A DNA stretch of 64,000 nucleotides from Welwitschia mirabilis (Eukaryota; Gnetophyta; Gnetopsida; Welwitschiales): the NCBI GenBank assembly GCA_051453625.1, contig JBOZIK010000001.1:175465228-175529227 (forward strand). Direction: 5' to 3'. The position numbers and the translations under genes are program-made. The first letter of the stretch is position 1, and each line of letters opens with the position of its first letter. A model generated the notes under the pieces. It ran no database searches and was not told the DNA's origin. It saw nothing but the letters and a program-made list of their open reading frames with translations. Shown in pieces: positions 10,840 through 22,143 of the stretch.

Positions 10840-12300
10840 ATAGCTAAGAATCATTTTCCTCAACAAGAATCAATCTTAATCATACTTTTGAATACTAAGG
10901 TAAATGTGTTTGCTTGGATACACAAAGATTTAACCACAATTCCTATTTCCATTATTTAACATAAAATCTATCTTGAGGTCATGCAAAACTTATTAGGCAA
11001 TCCCAGCATAGACTAAATCCAGCCCTTAAATAAGTTATAAAATAAAAAATCATTAAATTAATGGATGCTAGAATTTTTTATACCATATCTAATAGTGAAT
11101 GGGCTAGCTCTTTGATGGCAGCACCTAAAAAAGGTGGAAAGTGAAGAACGTGTATTGATTTTAGCAAGTTAAATAAAGTAATAAAGAAAAATCATTGCCC
11201 CTTACCTTTCTTAACTAGATACTTGGTATAATCTAAGGACATGCCTTTTATTACTTTTTCAATGGTAGTAGTTACAATCAGGTTTGTATAACTAGTAAGG
11301 ATCAAGCTAAAATAACTTTTACTTCATATTCTAGAACTTTTACCTTTAGATACATGCTTTTTAGAATTTATAATGCTCTTGATACTTTTCAATGTGAAAT
11401 TATGAGTATATTTTTTTGTTGTTAAAGGATTCAATTAAAATTTTTGTTGATTACTTCTCAATCTATGATAAAAACTTTGAAGAAATCTTAAAAAGGTTAA
11501 CGAAAGTATATAATAAATGCATTGAGAATGGCCCACATTTGAGTTGGATGAAGAGTTTCTTTTTAGTTGATAATGGAATTATCTAATATCATAATATTTC
11601 TAGTAAATTAATTAGGATTGACCTAGAAAACTTAAGTATCATTAAAAATGTAACTCCTTTAACAAATGTAAAGTAAGTTAGAATTTTCTTAGTTATTGTG
11701 GTTTTTTTATTATTGTTTCATTTAGGATTATGCTAAAATTTATAAACCCCTTTACTCATTACTTGAAAAAATAAATCTAAATTTGAATGAAATGAATCTT
11801 ATGAGCTTACTTTCGAAATACTTAAAGATAAAATATCTCTTACACTTGTTGTAATGCAACACAATTAGAATAACAAATTTGAGTTAATGTATGATGCTAG
11901 TAATATTGACATGAGTGGGATTCTCAAATAAAAATATGAAAATGATTTTAAAGTTATATCTTATCATATTAAAACTTTTTCTAAAGTTCAATAATACTAC
12001 ACTACTACTGAGAAAGAAATGTTAACCATAATCTTTTACCTTGATATGCTTACACAGTATCTTTTAGGCTTTCATACAAGCTTTTATATTGACCATGTAG
12101 CTATTAGATACCTCATGACCAAGAAAGAGTTTAGTGCTAGACTTATTTAATGGATTCTTCTCATGCAAGAATTTAATCTTACCATCATTCTTAAAGAAAA
12201 AAACATAACAATGTAGTAGATCATTTGTCATACCTTCCTTCTTCCCTTATGGATTTTATGATTGATGATTCTTTCTTGAATGAATAAATTTTTGTTATAT
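10840..12300 (+). pseudogene. G1 gypsy reverse transcriptase and RNase H (decayed)
   Basis: Readable motifs in order: SEWASSLMAAPKKGGK and then CIDFSKLNKVIKKNHCPLPF (11090-11210), YNQVCITSKDQAKITFTS (11270-11330), TFRYMLFRIYNALDTFQC (to 11398). The catalytic box FMDD is FVDY at 11446-11454, so one aspartate is lost. After that come LSWMKSFFLVDNGII and an RNase H segment with YTTTEKEMLTIIFYLD (12000-12050) and YIDHVAIRYLMTKKE. This is the non-chromodomain (Athila/Tat) type. Stops and frame changes throughout; inactive. Confidence 0.85.
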
Positions 12301-12419
12301 ATTCTACTTATTCTTTTCCTTGGTACACTAATATAGTTAATTATTTTGTTATCATATAAACACCACAAAATTAGACTCATAATTAAAACAAAAAAAAAAA
12401 TGTTTTCTCTATAGATAGG

Positions 12420-13460
12420 TAATTTTAAATAGATAGAGCCATATCTTTACTATAGGTGCAAAGACCACATTATGAGAAAATGTATGCCCAAATAATAAAA
12501 ATTAGGCATCCTTCATTTTTATCATAATGGTATTTATGGAGTTAGACATAAAATAGAATGAAAATTCTTTAGTCTAGTTTTTATTAGCCTAGTCTTTTTC
12601 AAGACTCTTTTGATTTTGCTAAAAGTTGTGATCCTTGTCAACATTATGATAGCCTTATTCATTCTTATGGCATGTATCTAAAACCTATTCTTGAATGTAA
12701 ACCTTTTAATTATTAAGGAATTAATTTTATGGGCCCTGTTAAATCACCTTCTAATGATAAGAACTATATTTTAGTGACTACTAATTATGTTACTAAATGG
12801 GTTGAAGCTATTCCTACTTTTACAAATGATGCCCGAATTATTTGTACTTTTGTTAGAACTTATATTTTTTAACATTTTGGGTTTCTTAAAATTATCATTA
12901 GTGATCAAAGGACTCATCTTATTGATTTATGTTTTGAGAAACTTCTTTTATTTAATGAAATTAAACATAGAATAGCTTATGCTTATCATCCACAAACTAA
13001 TGGTCAAGCTAAAAATGCAAATAAAGGGAAAAAATGCTTCAAAAACTTGTTTCTATTAATAAAAAATATTGTAATTCTAAGCTTAATGTTGTTCTTTGTA
13101 TTTACTATGCTACTTAACATAATTCTCTTAGTTTTTCACCTTATGAACTTATATACCAAAAAGTTTGTATTTTACTAGTTGATGTGTGTTATAGCTCTTA
13201 TCATTCTTCTCATAAATGTAATCTTGTAGACTTTTATGAAAATCTTAAAAATAGATTATTCAAAATTAATCATCTAGATGAAAAGCATACTCATGATATA
13301 CATCATCAAGTCTTTCACAAAGCCCAAGCTAAGTTTAAACATGATAAAAAATTACTTCATAAAAAGTTTGAACCTAGTCAACTTGTTCTTTTATATAACA
13401 CTAGAGTATGTCTCTTCTACAATAAGGTAATGGACAAAGGATAAAAATATATGAAAACCT
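12420..13460 (+). pseudogene. G1 gypsy integrase (decayed)
   Basis: The plus strand reads INFMGPVKSP and then TNYVTKWVEAIPTFTNDA (12720-12835), ISDQRTHLIDLCFEKLL (12895-12950) and YHPQTNGQAKNANKG (12985-13030). An open C-terminal block at 13184-13444 contains VDFYENLKNRLFKINHLDE and KFEPSQLVLLYNTRVCLF, diagnostic of Athila-type integrase tails. Of the catalytic triad the first Asp is Asn (AAT at 12723-12725), the second Asp is kept, and the Glu is Lys (GQAK). Inactive. Confidence 0.85.
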
Positions 13461-15850
13461 TTTAATAAAATCTTAAACATGATATAACTAATTGTTTTAG
13501 AGGTTTCTCTTAATGAGGAGTACTTAATTCTTATCATTATTTAAATTCTTTCCTAGCCTATTCCTTTGGTGAATGTTATGATGTTACTTAATCATCTTTA
13601 ACTTGACTTATGTGTTTACTTCATAAAGTTTACATGACTAGTATTTATAACTAGGCGTTTTTATAATGATAATATTAAATTCACCCAATCTTAAGACATT
13701 TACATGTCTATAAATTTTACTTTAAATAAAAATGCCTTGACTTTTATACTTTTTTTTAATAATGTAAGGTCTTTAATTATTTATTTATGTTCTTTTTTAT
13801 CTTTTATCTCAATTATTCACCTTTATATTTTTAAGAGTATGATCATGTGGGAATTATTTTTGAAATGAAAATAGAAAGAATAATAACCATGATCTATTAT
13901 ATCTATGACCAAATACATGGTTAACATGATTTTCCACTACACTGGCATAAATTTACCAAAAGGGATCTTTGGTAATGTTGGTAGCTGTGGGAACTCTGCT
14001 AGGGATTAGTTGGCCATGCTTCATGTGTTCTTACTTCTTTGACTACGGTTGCACTCCCCTCACCATAGAAAGTAGTAATAGAACTTTAAGATTATGAGAT
14101 TAGTGGTATTCATGGTACCATCAAAGGTATTGTTTGTTTTTTAAACTCTTAGTATTCCCACATAATTATTTCACTTTTGAGTATTTGAGTCTATTTTAAG
14201 ATGTAAGCAGCTGAGTTCATTTATAAGTAGTTTTTGATCTTATCATTTATTGTTTTAAGCACTTAATATTTAATGTCAACATAATAACTACCTTTTTAAG
14301 TAAAACTTTATGAAGTTATTATGTTTTATCATACATCTTTACTCAAGTGACTTTATGATGTCTTCTAACAAAATTTGCTAAATTAGAATTTAGGATAGAT
14401 AAGCTATTTTATTTATGATTCTTGTGTCCATTTTCCTTTTATATTTCTTTAGTTATTTAGATTATTATTTTAACTTCATTTCCATATTTTTTCATCATTA
14501 TTTATAGGAACTTATCATTTATTATTTTTCTTGTTGTTATTTTTATTTTTTCCCTTGTTGTTTTATTAATAAAAAATTGACTTTTTTTAGTAGTTTAATT
14601 AGATGATATTCTCTTATTTTTATATTGAATGCTTCATGATTTTTATGATATTCTTTGAGTCTTTTTAGAGTTCTACATATTTAAATGATTATTTTATAGT
14701 TTAGGTACATTGTTCAATTTGTTTTTGTTAGGCTTAATACTCCTTAGTGCACTTTTATCATTCTGTCTTTTGAATCCTTTGAGTTTTTCTCATTATTCTC
14801 ACTTGTCATGTCTCTTCACCATTCCATATTTTTTAAGCTTTCTAATATATTTTGATACCTTTATGTTGATATTTGAGCCTAACTTGTTTAGCTAACATTT
14901 TCATTTTTCTAAAAATTTTTAAAGTCCCATCATTTAGTAGGTTATTCAGATAACTTAGAAAATAACAACTGAGATTATTTTTGATAGTTATCCTTAGGCT
15001 ATCATTCGGATAAAGTGACTAGATAATGGTTTGATAAAATCATGGCTATGATTCTTCTTCTTTTTTTTTTTATTGTCTATTATTTTCATCTATTTCTTTG
15101 AGAGAGGACAGTCACTCTAGTCTCTACTAACATCTTGAAACTTTCCCCTACCAGATTAGTGCTTTAGATTGTGAAGATTTAATGAATTTTACAAAATGAG
15201 ATATCTTTTTCTTTCCCTCATTATTTACAATTTTTTATTCCCCTTTTTAAGCCTTTTAACATATAGTTTTTAAGTATATATTTTAGGTTTCATGCTCTTT
15301 GATTTGGAACTTATCGATCTAATTTTCACCACATATTTTATGGGATATGTCAAATGGTGTATTTCACAAGGTAGAATTAAGTTTTTAATTTTAAACCTCA
15401 TTTTCTCAAAAATCATAGGTTGAAACATAATAGTCCTTTATGTAAAATTAATCATCATGACATGCTCTACAATTGTACTAGATTAGATTTTTATTTGAGT
15501 AATTTCATTTCTGATCTTATATGGGGCCCTTCAATTTTGCATGTTTTGAATTTTTCTCATCTTTTGCATTTTTATTCACACAATTAGGCAAAATAGGACA
15601 TATTGATACTCTTAAGAAGGAGTAAGAAATATTTTTATTATTTTTACACATTAAAAACTAATTTATGTGATCACTTTGAGCTTACATGTAATACATTTTA
15701 GCTATCTCCACTTGACCTCACATGATGTGTTTTGTGTTTATGACTTACTAGGCCATGTATATGTAGAGTGAAATAGGTCAAGATAGAGGCCAACATAATA
15801 GAGTAGGAGACAGGTCCATTACACCATCAGAGTTAAGCAGGTAGGCCTAG
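13461..15850 (+). other. G1 3' region, non-coding part
   Basis: No ORF is recognised, but two signals stand out. Positions 13960-14100 contain a block (TTTGGTAATGTTGG.. GGAACTCTGCTAGGGATTAG.. CTACGGTTGCACTCCCCTC) that recurs on the minus strand at about 56600-56730 in G3. It resembles the Arg-tRNA-type PBS context of Tat/Ogre elements but here lies inside an element. Positions 14940-15040 hold palindrome-like motifs (TTATTCAGATAA, ATCATTCGGATAA) that also occur in G4 near 61960-62060. Confidence 0.5.
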
Positions 15851-16280
15851 TCCAACCTCCACCTTACTAGGCTAAGTCTCTCTCAATTCAGATAATTGTC
15901 ATTCATGTAGATAGATATTTTTGGAACTTTATGAGTTGTTTAGAGTCAGAGGTGGATTAGAGATTGATAGATGTATAGCTTTGATGAATCATAGATGCAT
16001 AAGAAACATATCACATCTTAAACACTAGAGAATTTTATAATACTATATACATAAAGAGGTTTTTTAATGCTCATGATTAAAGGATTGATATGATCATGGA
16101 TACCATTCATGATAACAGGATAGCCGTTCTTCCAAATCACATTATTATTGTTATTGATCTAGACAGTATCAGGAGTATACATATCCATGTAGCTAGCAGT
16201 ACAAAGGAGTGTCCAGCTCATCTGACTACTAATAGGTGGGGCATTTTGGTGAAAGAGTTATTGCCTACTTATTAGATTCT
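15851..16280 (+). pseudogene. Conserved 3' ORF of the gypsy family (G1 copy), unknown function
   Basis: Reading through stops, this frame gives IQIIVIHVDRYFWNF, EVD-RLIDV, TREFYNTIYIKRFFNAHD, RIDMIMDTIHDNRIAVLPNH and IRSIHIHVASSTKE. The minus strand at 61230-60790 (G4) gives the same order with substitutions: IQIASIHVKRYFGD, EVNQRLTNL, MRQFYDTIHIERRLDACG, DMIVTYIQNYEIAILPSH, LKSMYIHLAS. The similarity is at residue level with frame kept, so this was once coding. It lies between integrase and the 3' LTR, where Athila elements carry an extra or env-like ORF. I do not recognise its family. Confidence 0.55.
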
Positions 16281-17446
16281 TCACATAGGGCTAATTCATA
16301 ACATTAGTTCATCATTCTATAATAGTCACATTATGGTAGTGCATCTTTAGATGTTATCACAATTCAGGTAAGGGAAGCAGATAAATCTACATACCTTCAT
16401 TTGGAGGAGACACAAGAGTATGATTAAGGCATGAAAGCTATAGACTCTTAGATATCCTTGTCTCCTCTTAGCCATGTTTAGATGCTTTAGTATACTTTAG
16501 CTAGTGGATGAGTAGAGAGTTACCCATATTTAAAGTTTAGCTCATTACCTAGAGAACATCCACATTTAGATACTATAAGATGCAAAGAAACCTTAGGTTT
16601 AAAGACCTATGATCAACATCACTTTTAAGTAGATTTAGGATCTTTGGGTAGGAATGACATAGAGCATCAAAGAGAAAGTATACTAAGGTATTATTCTACT
16701 TGAGTAGAGGATCTTTATAATTGAGAGAAGAGCATAACACACTGAGGAGTAGCTGGTTAATGTGCATTAGTGCATATTACATATCGAGCATAGTGTAATA
16801 GTGGACTTCCCAGAGGTAGCTAGAGTATAGGGAGATGAAATAACATGCTCTATCACAACATTACTTAACCATTGTTTTCTTATAAATTCTGATAACCCTT
16901 CTTCTTCATCATCTACATCTAATCCTGTTATGCATTAGGATTTTATTATGACATGAAAAGAGGGGTGATCTATTATATTGTATTATTTATTTTTTCTTTG
17001 TGAATTATATAAAAACTCATGATTTTTACAGACATATAATTTACTGAGTATCATCATGATGTACATTTTTATTGCTGAGATATTATGCATATCTTTTACA
17101 TATCATTTTCGACACTTCACGATGAGGATTTTTCTTATGTTACACACAATTATATTTTTAGTGTCTAATATACATTTAAGTAGGGGGATATTAATATTGA
17201 TGCATTTTAATGTTTAACATTTTGAAAAAAATTTATAGGCTTATGTTTTTTAAAACTAATTTTTGAGCCTATCCTCCTCTCCATCATCTAGACGACCATT
17301 AAAATCATAGTATGACCACGTATACTACATAAATAAAATGTTTTGTTATTTATTTTTAATATTTTTATTCTACATTATGTTATCTTTACTCAATTTGAAA
17401 AGCAATTATGATTGTTTACCCAATTTTGTTAGGAACTGATAAGGCT
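16281..17446 (+). other. G1 3' untranslated region with upstream polypurine-like tract
   Basis: No ORF is recognised. At 17178-17188 the sequence TAAGTAGGGGGA is followed by 'tattaatattg', which looks like a PPT/LTR boundary, but the true boundary lies 270 bases further on. The segment 17268-17300 (GAGCCTATCC.. CATCATCTAGACGACC) matches the inverted sequence at 59755-59790, showing that the two elements share this 3' region. Confidence 0.5.
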
Positions 17447-17459
17447 AAGTAGGAGGCTA
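17447..17459 (+). other. G1 polypurine tract
   Basis: AAGTAGGAGGCTA directly precedes an LTR start TGTTACATTATTAAATT. The same junction is found inverted beside LTR1 (52759), LTR2 (54886) and LTR3 (59536), where the tract reads AAGTGAGGGGCTA or similar. Confidence 0.7.
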
Positions 17460-18711
17460 TGTTACATTATTAAATTATATGTATTTAATAGGATATTTTG
17501 AATACTTTTGTAGGAAATCATATAGATTTATGCTAAGTCTCAATGATAATGAATAATGAAGAAAAATATTACAAAAGCATGTAATCTTTATTACATTTGA
17601 TAGCAATTTAGAAAAAATACAATACTTCCTATTAGAAGTAGAAACCTTCTAATTAAAGAGGCTAATTTAACATAAGAAACATTTTTATAAAGCCCATTAT
17701 CCTCCTCATCATCTATACAATTATATGGACGATAGAAGTACTTATGTTGATGAGGACACATACTAGAATAATCTAGCAACTAATGTGAAACCTGTATGAT
17801 GTGGAATTATCTCATGTGACATTTGGAGGATCAATAGATCAATACCTAAAAATAAGCTTTATCAAACTTCACAAAACTTTTGGCATGTATTTTATACCTT
17901 CTTATGTGATTATTAGGGTTTTTACTACATTATTAGTATTTGTTATTTTTAGAGTTTATTTTGTAATAAATGCTTCCTTTGCCCTTAACTCTAATTTTAT
18001 TTTCTTTGATACTAGAAATTCTTATGATAGGATATCAAGGATAGGAGGTCCATCCTTTTTTATTGTAAAGAGACATCTTACATCCTTTCTTGAGTACTAC
18101 TACTTTGTAACATGGATGTTGGTTTGACTAAATAAAAAATAGATTTTTTATTTTATATAATTTGTTATATACATCTTTTTTATAGTTTGGTTTGTTTTTG
18201 ATTCTATGATAGCTTCATTTATGATATAGATCCTGAGGGAAACCTTTATTAAGGTTGAAATTATTATTTTAGGTACATTGCATTTTGTTTCTTAGATTAA
18301 CTTTACATTATTTTTATATTTTATTAAATGCATCTAATAGCTTAGATTGGCCTTGATCTGTTAATTTATTTCCTTAATTGATCTAGATTATACAAGATCA
18401 ATTTGTATAATAAGTTAATTTAGTAATTGAATATATATTTCATTTAGAATAGAACATATACCTCATTTGCATAGTATGTTTATTTGCATTATTCTTTTTC
18501 ATTATTATTATTATACTTATATATTACTTAATAATTTTAGTTTAAAATTAATTTTATTTATTTTTACTTATGTTTTCAATGGAATTATGACATTTGGATC
18601 ACTGTTATCTATATTAGTGTGTTGTGTTTTATTGTGTAATACATATATTTTGATTATTTTCAGGATTTATTTGAGGATATAACATTTGCACAAATATGCA
18701 CTACAATAACA
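17460..18711 (+). mobile_element. 3' LTR of gypsy G1
   Basis: A 1252-bp LTR. It starts TGTTACATTATT after the PPT and ends at 18711 with '..CAAATATGCACTACAATAACA', which matches the LTR 3' ends of G2 (GCACTGTAACA) and LTR3 (GCACCACAACA). The internal landmark 'ctatattagtgtgttgtg' near 18607 matches inverted 'cacaacacactaatatagatgg' near 58375. The element's 5' LTR is missing, so target duplication cannot be tested. Confidence 0.75.
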
Positions 18712-19290
18712 AGTTTTTCTAAAATCTAGAAGTTCTAGATATCCCAAGTCATATTTTTAACAATAGTTATCATTAAATTCATAAGCTAAAGTAGACTTAA
18801 TTGAATAGGGAAGGATGTTTCTTTGAATAATTTGAAGAGAATGAAATGGAGAAACATGGAAAGAATTTTTAAATTAGATTGCTATATTAGAAAGGATAGG
18901 TCTACTTTTAATCATGTTTGATGGAAATTATATAGATTCTATATTATTCCTACTCTTCTCATTTTTGTCTTTGCTCTTACTATGTTGAACACTTTCTATA
19001 CTTTTTTTTTACCAATAATTGTATCTTTCCCTTTTTAATTTTATCATTCTCTTTTCCATTGTTCTTACTATTATATACTTTCTGACTATTGTCCTTGACT
19101 AGTGTCTAAATGACTAGAGTGGACGATAAAGGTTATATATAAATTTTTTAATCAAGTCTACATGTTATACTTATTTCCTATTAATATATTTTTATCCTTC
19201 ATTCTCGTGATTAGAACTATTTATTTTTGTTATATTATTACACAATTCTCTCTTCAACCAGGTGATGTTGTATAAATAAAGTTAGTTTAA
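18712..19290 (-). other. Distal remnant of G2 and unassigned sequence
   Basis: The minus strand near 19290-19240 still resembles the G1 sequence just after protease (10450-10490). Below about 19100 I recognise no RT motif, so G2 is truncated here, tail to tail with the G1 3' LTR. No other gene is visible. Confidence 0.4.
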
Positions 19291-19830
19291 CTCTTTTTTA
19301 TAAGTTTTCCTCATATTCCATATCTTTCTCAGTAGCATTAAAAGCTCTAATAGTTTACTTCTTATTACCTATATGATATTCCATTAATCCTACTTGTGTA
19401 TCTAAATTATAGTAAGTGGTTATAATAAAAGGTTCTTTCTAAAAAGTAGTGGATAACTTCTATCATGTTCTACTTGAATTATAATCATAACTATGAGATA
19501 AAAGGCTTCTTTTCTTTAGGTTAATAAGTTTTTAATGATTCCTATGGATTTCTTAAATTATGTATTTACTAATTATAAGGTGATTTGTATAGGTTTAATT
19601 CTTTCTTCTAAACCAAGTCTTTTACAAACATGAAAAGACATGACATTTACACATGCTCCTATGTTAACTAAAACTTTTTTGATTTTCATATTTCCTTATA
19701 AAGTAACACTTACCTTAGCTATCCCAAGGCCTTTAAATTTTTGAACCTTATTTATAACTAAGTTGAAGATAGATCATGCAAGGAAGATCCTACTAGGAAT
19801 AGAAAATTTTTGTTTTCTTTAAACTAGATT
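19291..19830 (-). pseudogene. G2 gypsy aspartic protease (decayed)
   Basis: The minus strand reads KIKKVLVNIGACVNVMSFHV and then CKRLGLEERIKPIQ (about 19690-19600), the Athila-type retropepsin N-terminus LIDLGASVNVMP with the catalytic Asp replaced by Asn (AAC at 19663-19665). Further down VEHDRSYPLLFRKN corresponds to VEHNEGYPLLIGIT of G1. Several stops; inactive. It follows G2 gag directly. Confidence 0.7.
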
Positions 19831-21415
19831 CTTTTAGAACTTAGCATCCTTAGGATATTGTTGCAAAATTTTCCGAAAAGATAAGTTAATATTAACATCT
19901 TGTATTAATGCTTTTAAATGCTCATCAAAATTAGGATTTGTGTTTAATCTATTGATCCAAGGGGTAGCTTGTCTTTTCCTTTTGTTTTTTTGTAAAGGCT
20001 CATCTAAAGTTAAAGGGAAATTATATATTTCTAATGTTTCTATCTCATTCTCTTCCTCATATTCTTCATCATTTTTGAAAGTTAAGGTCTCATGGATAGG
20101 TGGCATTATATCAACAACTTTATGATATTACTTAATTTGGGTTTGAAAAAGTTTAAGTTGCAAGAGATCCTTATGTTATTTGAATGGCTAACATTATTTG
20201 TTAAAATACATTAACTAAATTTTCAATGTCTTTGTTAGTCTTTTCTGCTTTCTTTTTCTTTAATCTTGTCCATTACATTCATAAATAGGTCACTATAATT
20301 TTATTAAAAATTTGAGAAGCTTGATTGAAAGTTTGAGCCACTTGATTAAAAGTTATTTAGTTGGAAGTTTAAATTATTTGGTTTAAAATTAAAGTTCTTG
20401 AATATATTTTCAAAAGGTTTTCCATTTGATTATTAAGTTATTCCATATTAATATTGCATTTGGTTTTGAAAATTAGAAGGCCTTGGTTTAAATGTACATA
20501 TTTCTTTAAACATTTTCTATTTACATGTTGATAATAAGGAACATTCTTTTGTTGGATGAAAGTTATCTTTACATATCTCACATGTTTATGTTACATTATT
20601 TTTAGTTGCTACTTACCATCTAGAATTATTTGAGTGTATTTTTCTAAACAATTAGTTAAATTCTTGATTACATTTGTTGAATTATTTTGTTCTTCTTCCT
20701 CATAATGTTTTAGTTCTTTTAAGTTCTTTACAATTTGACCTAGAGTTCAATTATCTTAGAAGTTGGTTTAGGCCAAGTTTGACTTATTTTAATTAGATCT
20801 TCTAATAACTTTCATCTATTATTTAAATTTAAGTTTATCAAGTTGCCATCATAAAAAAATTTTACAAGTTATTTGATTTTAGTATTTGATCCACTATAAA
20901 ATAATCTATTAATTTTGCTTTAGGGAATCCATTAATAGGATTGAAATGAATAGCTATAATAAATCATTCATTTGTTATGACATAATATTTATTAGGTTGT
21001 TGTTATTATAACCTTTTTTTTCTTGTTCTCATTGTGCTCTCACTCATAAATATTTTAATAAAGGCTTCTTGTACTTAACTTTAAGTTTTAAGACTTTTAT
21101 TAGGAATGGTTTTAAGACAAAGTTTTGTTCTTTCCCTAAGTGTGATAGGAAATATGATCATATAAATTCTATCACTATTTCATTTTTTTCACTTCTTCAA
21201 TTGAGAACAAGTTATTTTATATCAATAAGATATTGAAAAGGATCTTTATTAGATTCTTTTGGAAATGTTAGATAAGCATTTAATTTTTTTAACTCTATAT
21301 CATCACTAAAAGGTAAGTCAAAAGGTGTTTAGATTTCACATTTTATATTGGCAATTAAATCCCTAAGTGTAGCATTTATATTTGCATTAGATTTTGTATT
21401 AGAATTTTTTATCAT
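19831..21415 (-). pseudogene. G2 Athila-like gypsy gag (decayed)
   Basis: The start is taken at the ATG complementary to 21413-21415. The frame reads NSNTKSNANINATLRDLIAN and then FDLPFSDDIELKKLNAY, parallel to the G1 gag N-terminus (PNANVTLKKLIANKN). The gag end is open at 20106-19834: acidic EEYEEENEIETLEIYNFPL, then PLQKNKRKRQATPWINRL, and NPNFDEHLKALIQDVNINL followed by FRKILQQYPKDAKF, matching the gag-protease junction of Athila/Tat elements. The centre is decayed by stops. Same family as G1 but separately inserted and in opposite orientation. Confidence 0.75.
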
Positions 21416-22121
21416 AATGGGATTATTAAATGATGCTACTTATTTATATTTTTACATTAAATTCAAATTAAGTGAAGAAAAAGTATTTATTTCTACACTA
21501 TTGCTTTCTTTTGAAAATCAGATTCTAAAATAATGAAATATAAAAAAATTTTTGATTAATTTTTAAAGTTCTTTACCTATGTAGGATGTCTCTACTTAGA
21601 TTAATATCAAAATTAACTAGACCTTATTTGATATTTTCCTTGATCAGGCTTCGCTCCTTTTGATAGTTTCTCTTTTTACCTAAGTGTACCATGTCCCTGC
21701 ATGCTCAATAATGTTTCTTTAATTATCATCTAAATGATTACCTAAATGAGAAATTCATAGAAAATAAAAAATAGAGAAAAACAAAAGTAGAACCAAAGTA
21801 AAAACTGATAGTCATCCACATATGTTATCTAGACAATAGATGAGATAATATTAATTTATTATACAATAGGAAACTAAAAATAAAAACTATAAAAAAATAT
21901 CATAAACATCCTAAACTTAAGACATTATTCACGTGTGTTGTTTGGATGATAGGTAGGAAGACATGGCATTATTTGTAGAATGAAAAAAATTGAAAAATTG
22001 CAAAAAGAAAGAATATAGTATTTACAGTGAAAATACAATACTATTGTATAAAAAAAAAAAACCCAAATCGAAAGTCAAAGCACTTATCTAGATAACAAGA
22101 ATTCTTGAACTCCTTATGGTA
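21416..22121 (-). other. G2 5' leader
   Basis: Non-coding leader between PBS and gag. It contains a perfect 12-bp palindrome TTATCTAGATAA near 22085 and related motifs near 21835 and 21720, plus poly-A runs. Parts align inverted with 7780-7930 of G1. Confidence 0.5.
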
Positions 22122-22140
22122 TTTCCTAGGAATGATGCCA
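22122..22140 (-). other. G2 primer-binding site (Asp-tRNA type)
   Basis: The minus strand reads TGGCATCATTCCTAGGAAA three bases after the LTR end. This is the Athila-type Asp-tRNA PBS TGGCGCCGTTGCCGGGGA with mostly C-to-T and G-to-A changes. It fixes the orientation and the LTR boundary of G2. Confidence 0.7.
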
Positions 22141-22143
22141 AGA

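Noticed and set aside
13980-14010. PBS of an independent Tat/Ogre element starting here
   Set aside because: The block is found at an equivalent internal place in G3, no LTR ends before it, and G1 3' region continues through it to the family's own LTR. It is reported only as a conserved internal block.
17189-17459. LTR start at 17189 after the first purine tract
   Set aside because: The TGTT...GCCAAC start after the second tract gives LTR lengths of 1237-1297 bp that agree among copies and match the 5' LTR of G2, which has a PBS. The upstream tract is therefore internal.
18467-18682. Hydrophobic plus-strand peptide resembling membrane segments
   Set aside because: Lies inside the G1 3' LTR. 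Hydrophobicity is expected from T-rich codons, and no conserved frame is seen in other LTR copies.
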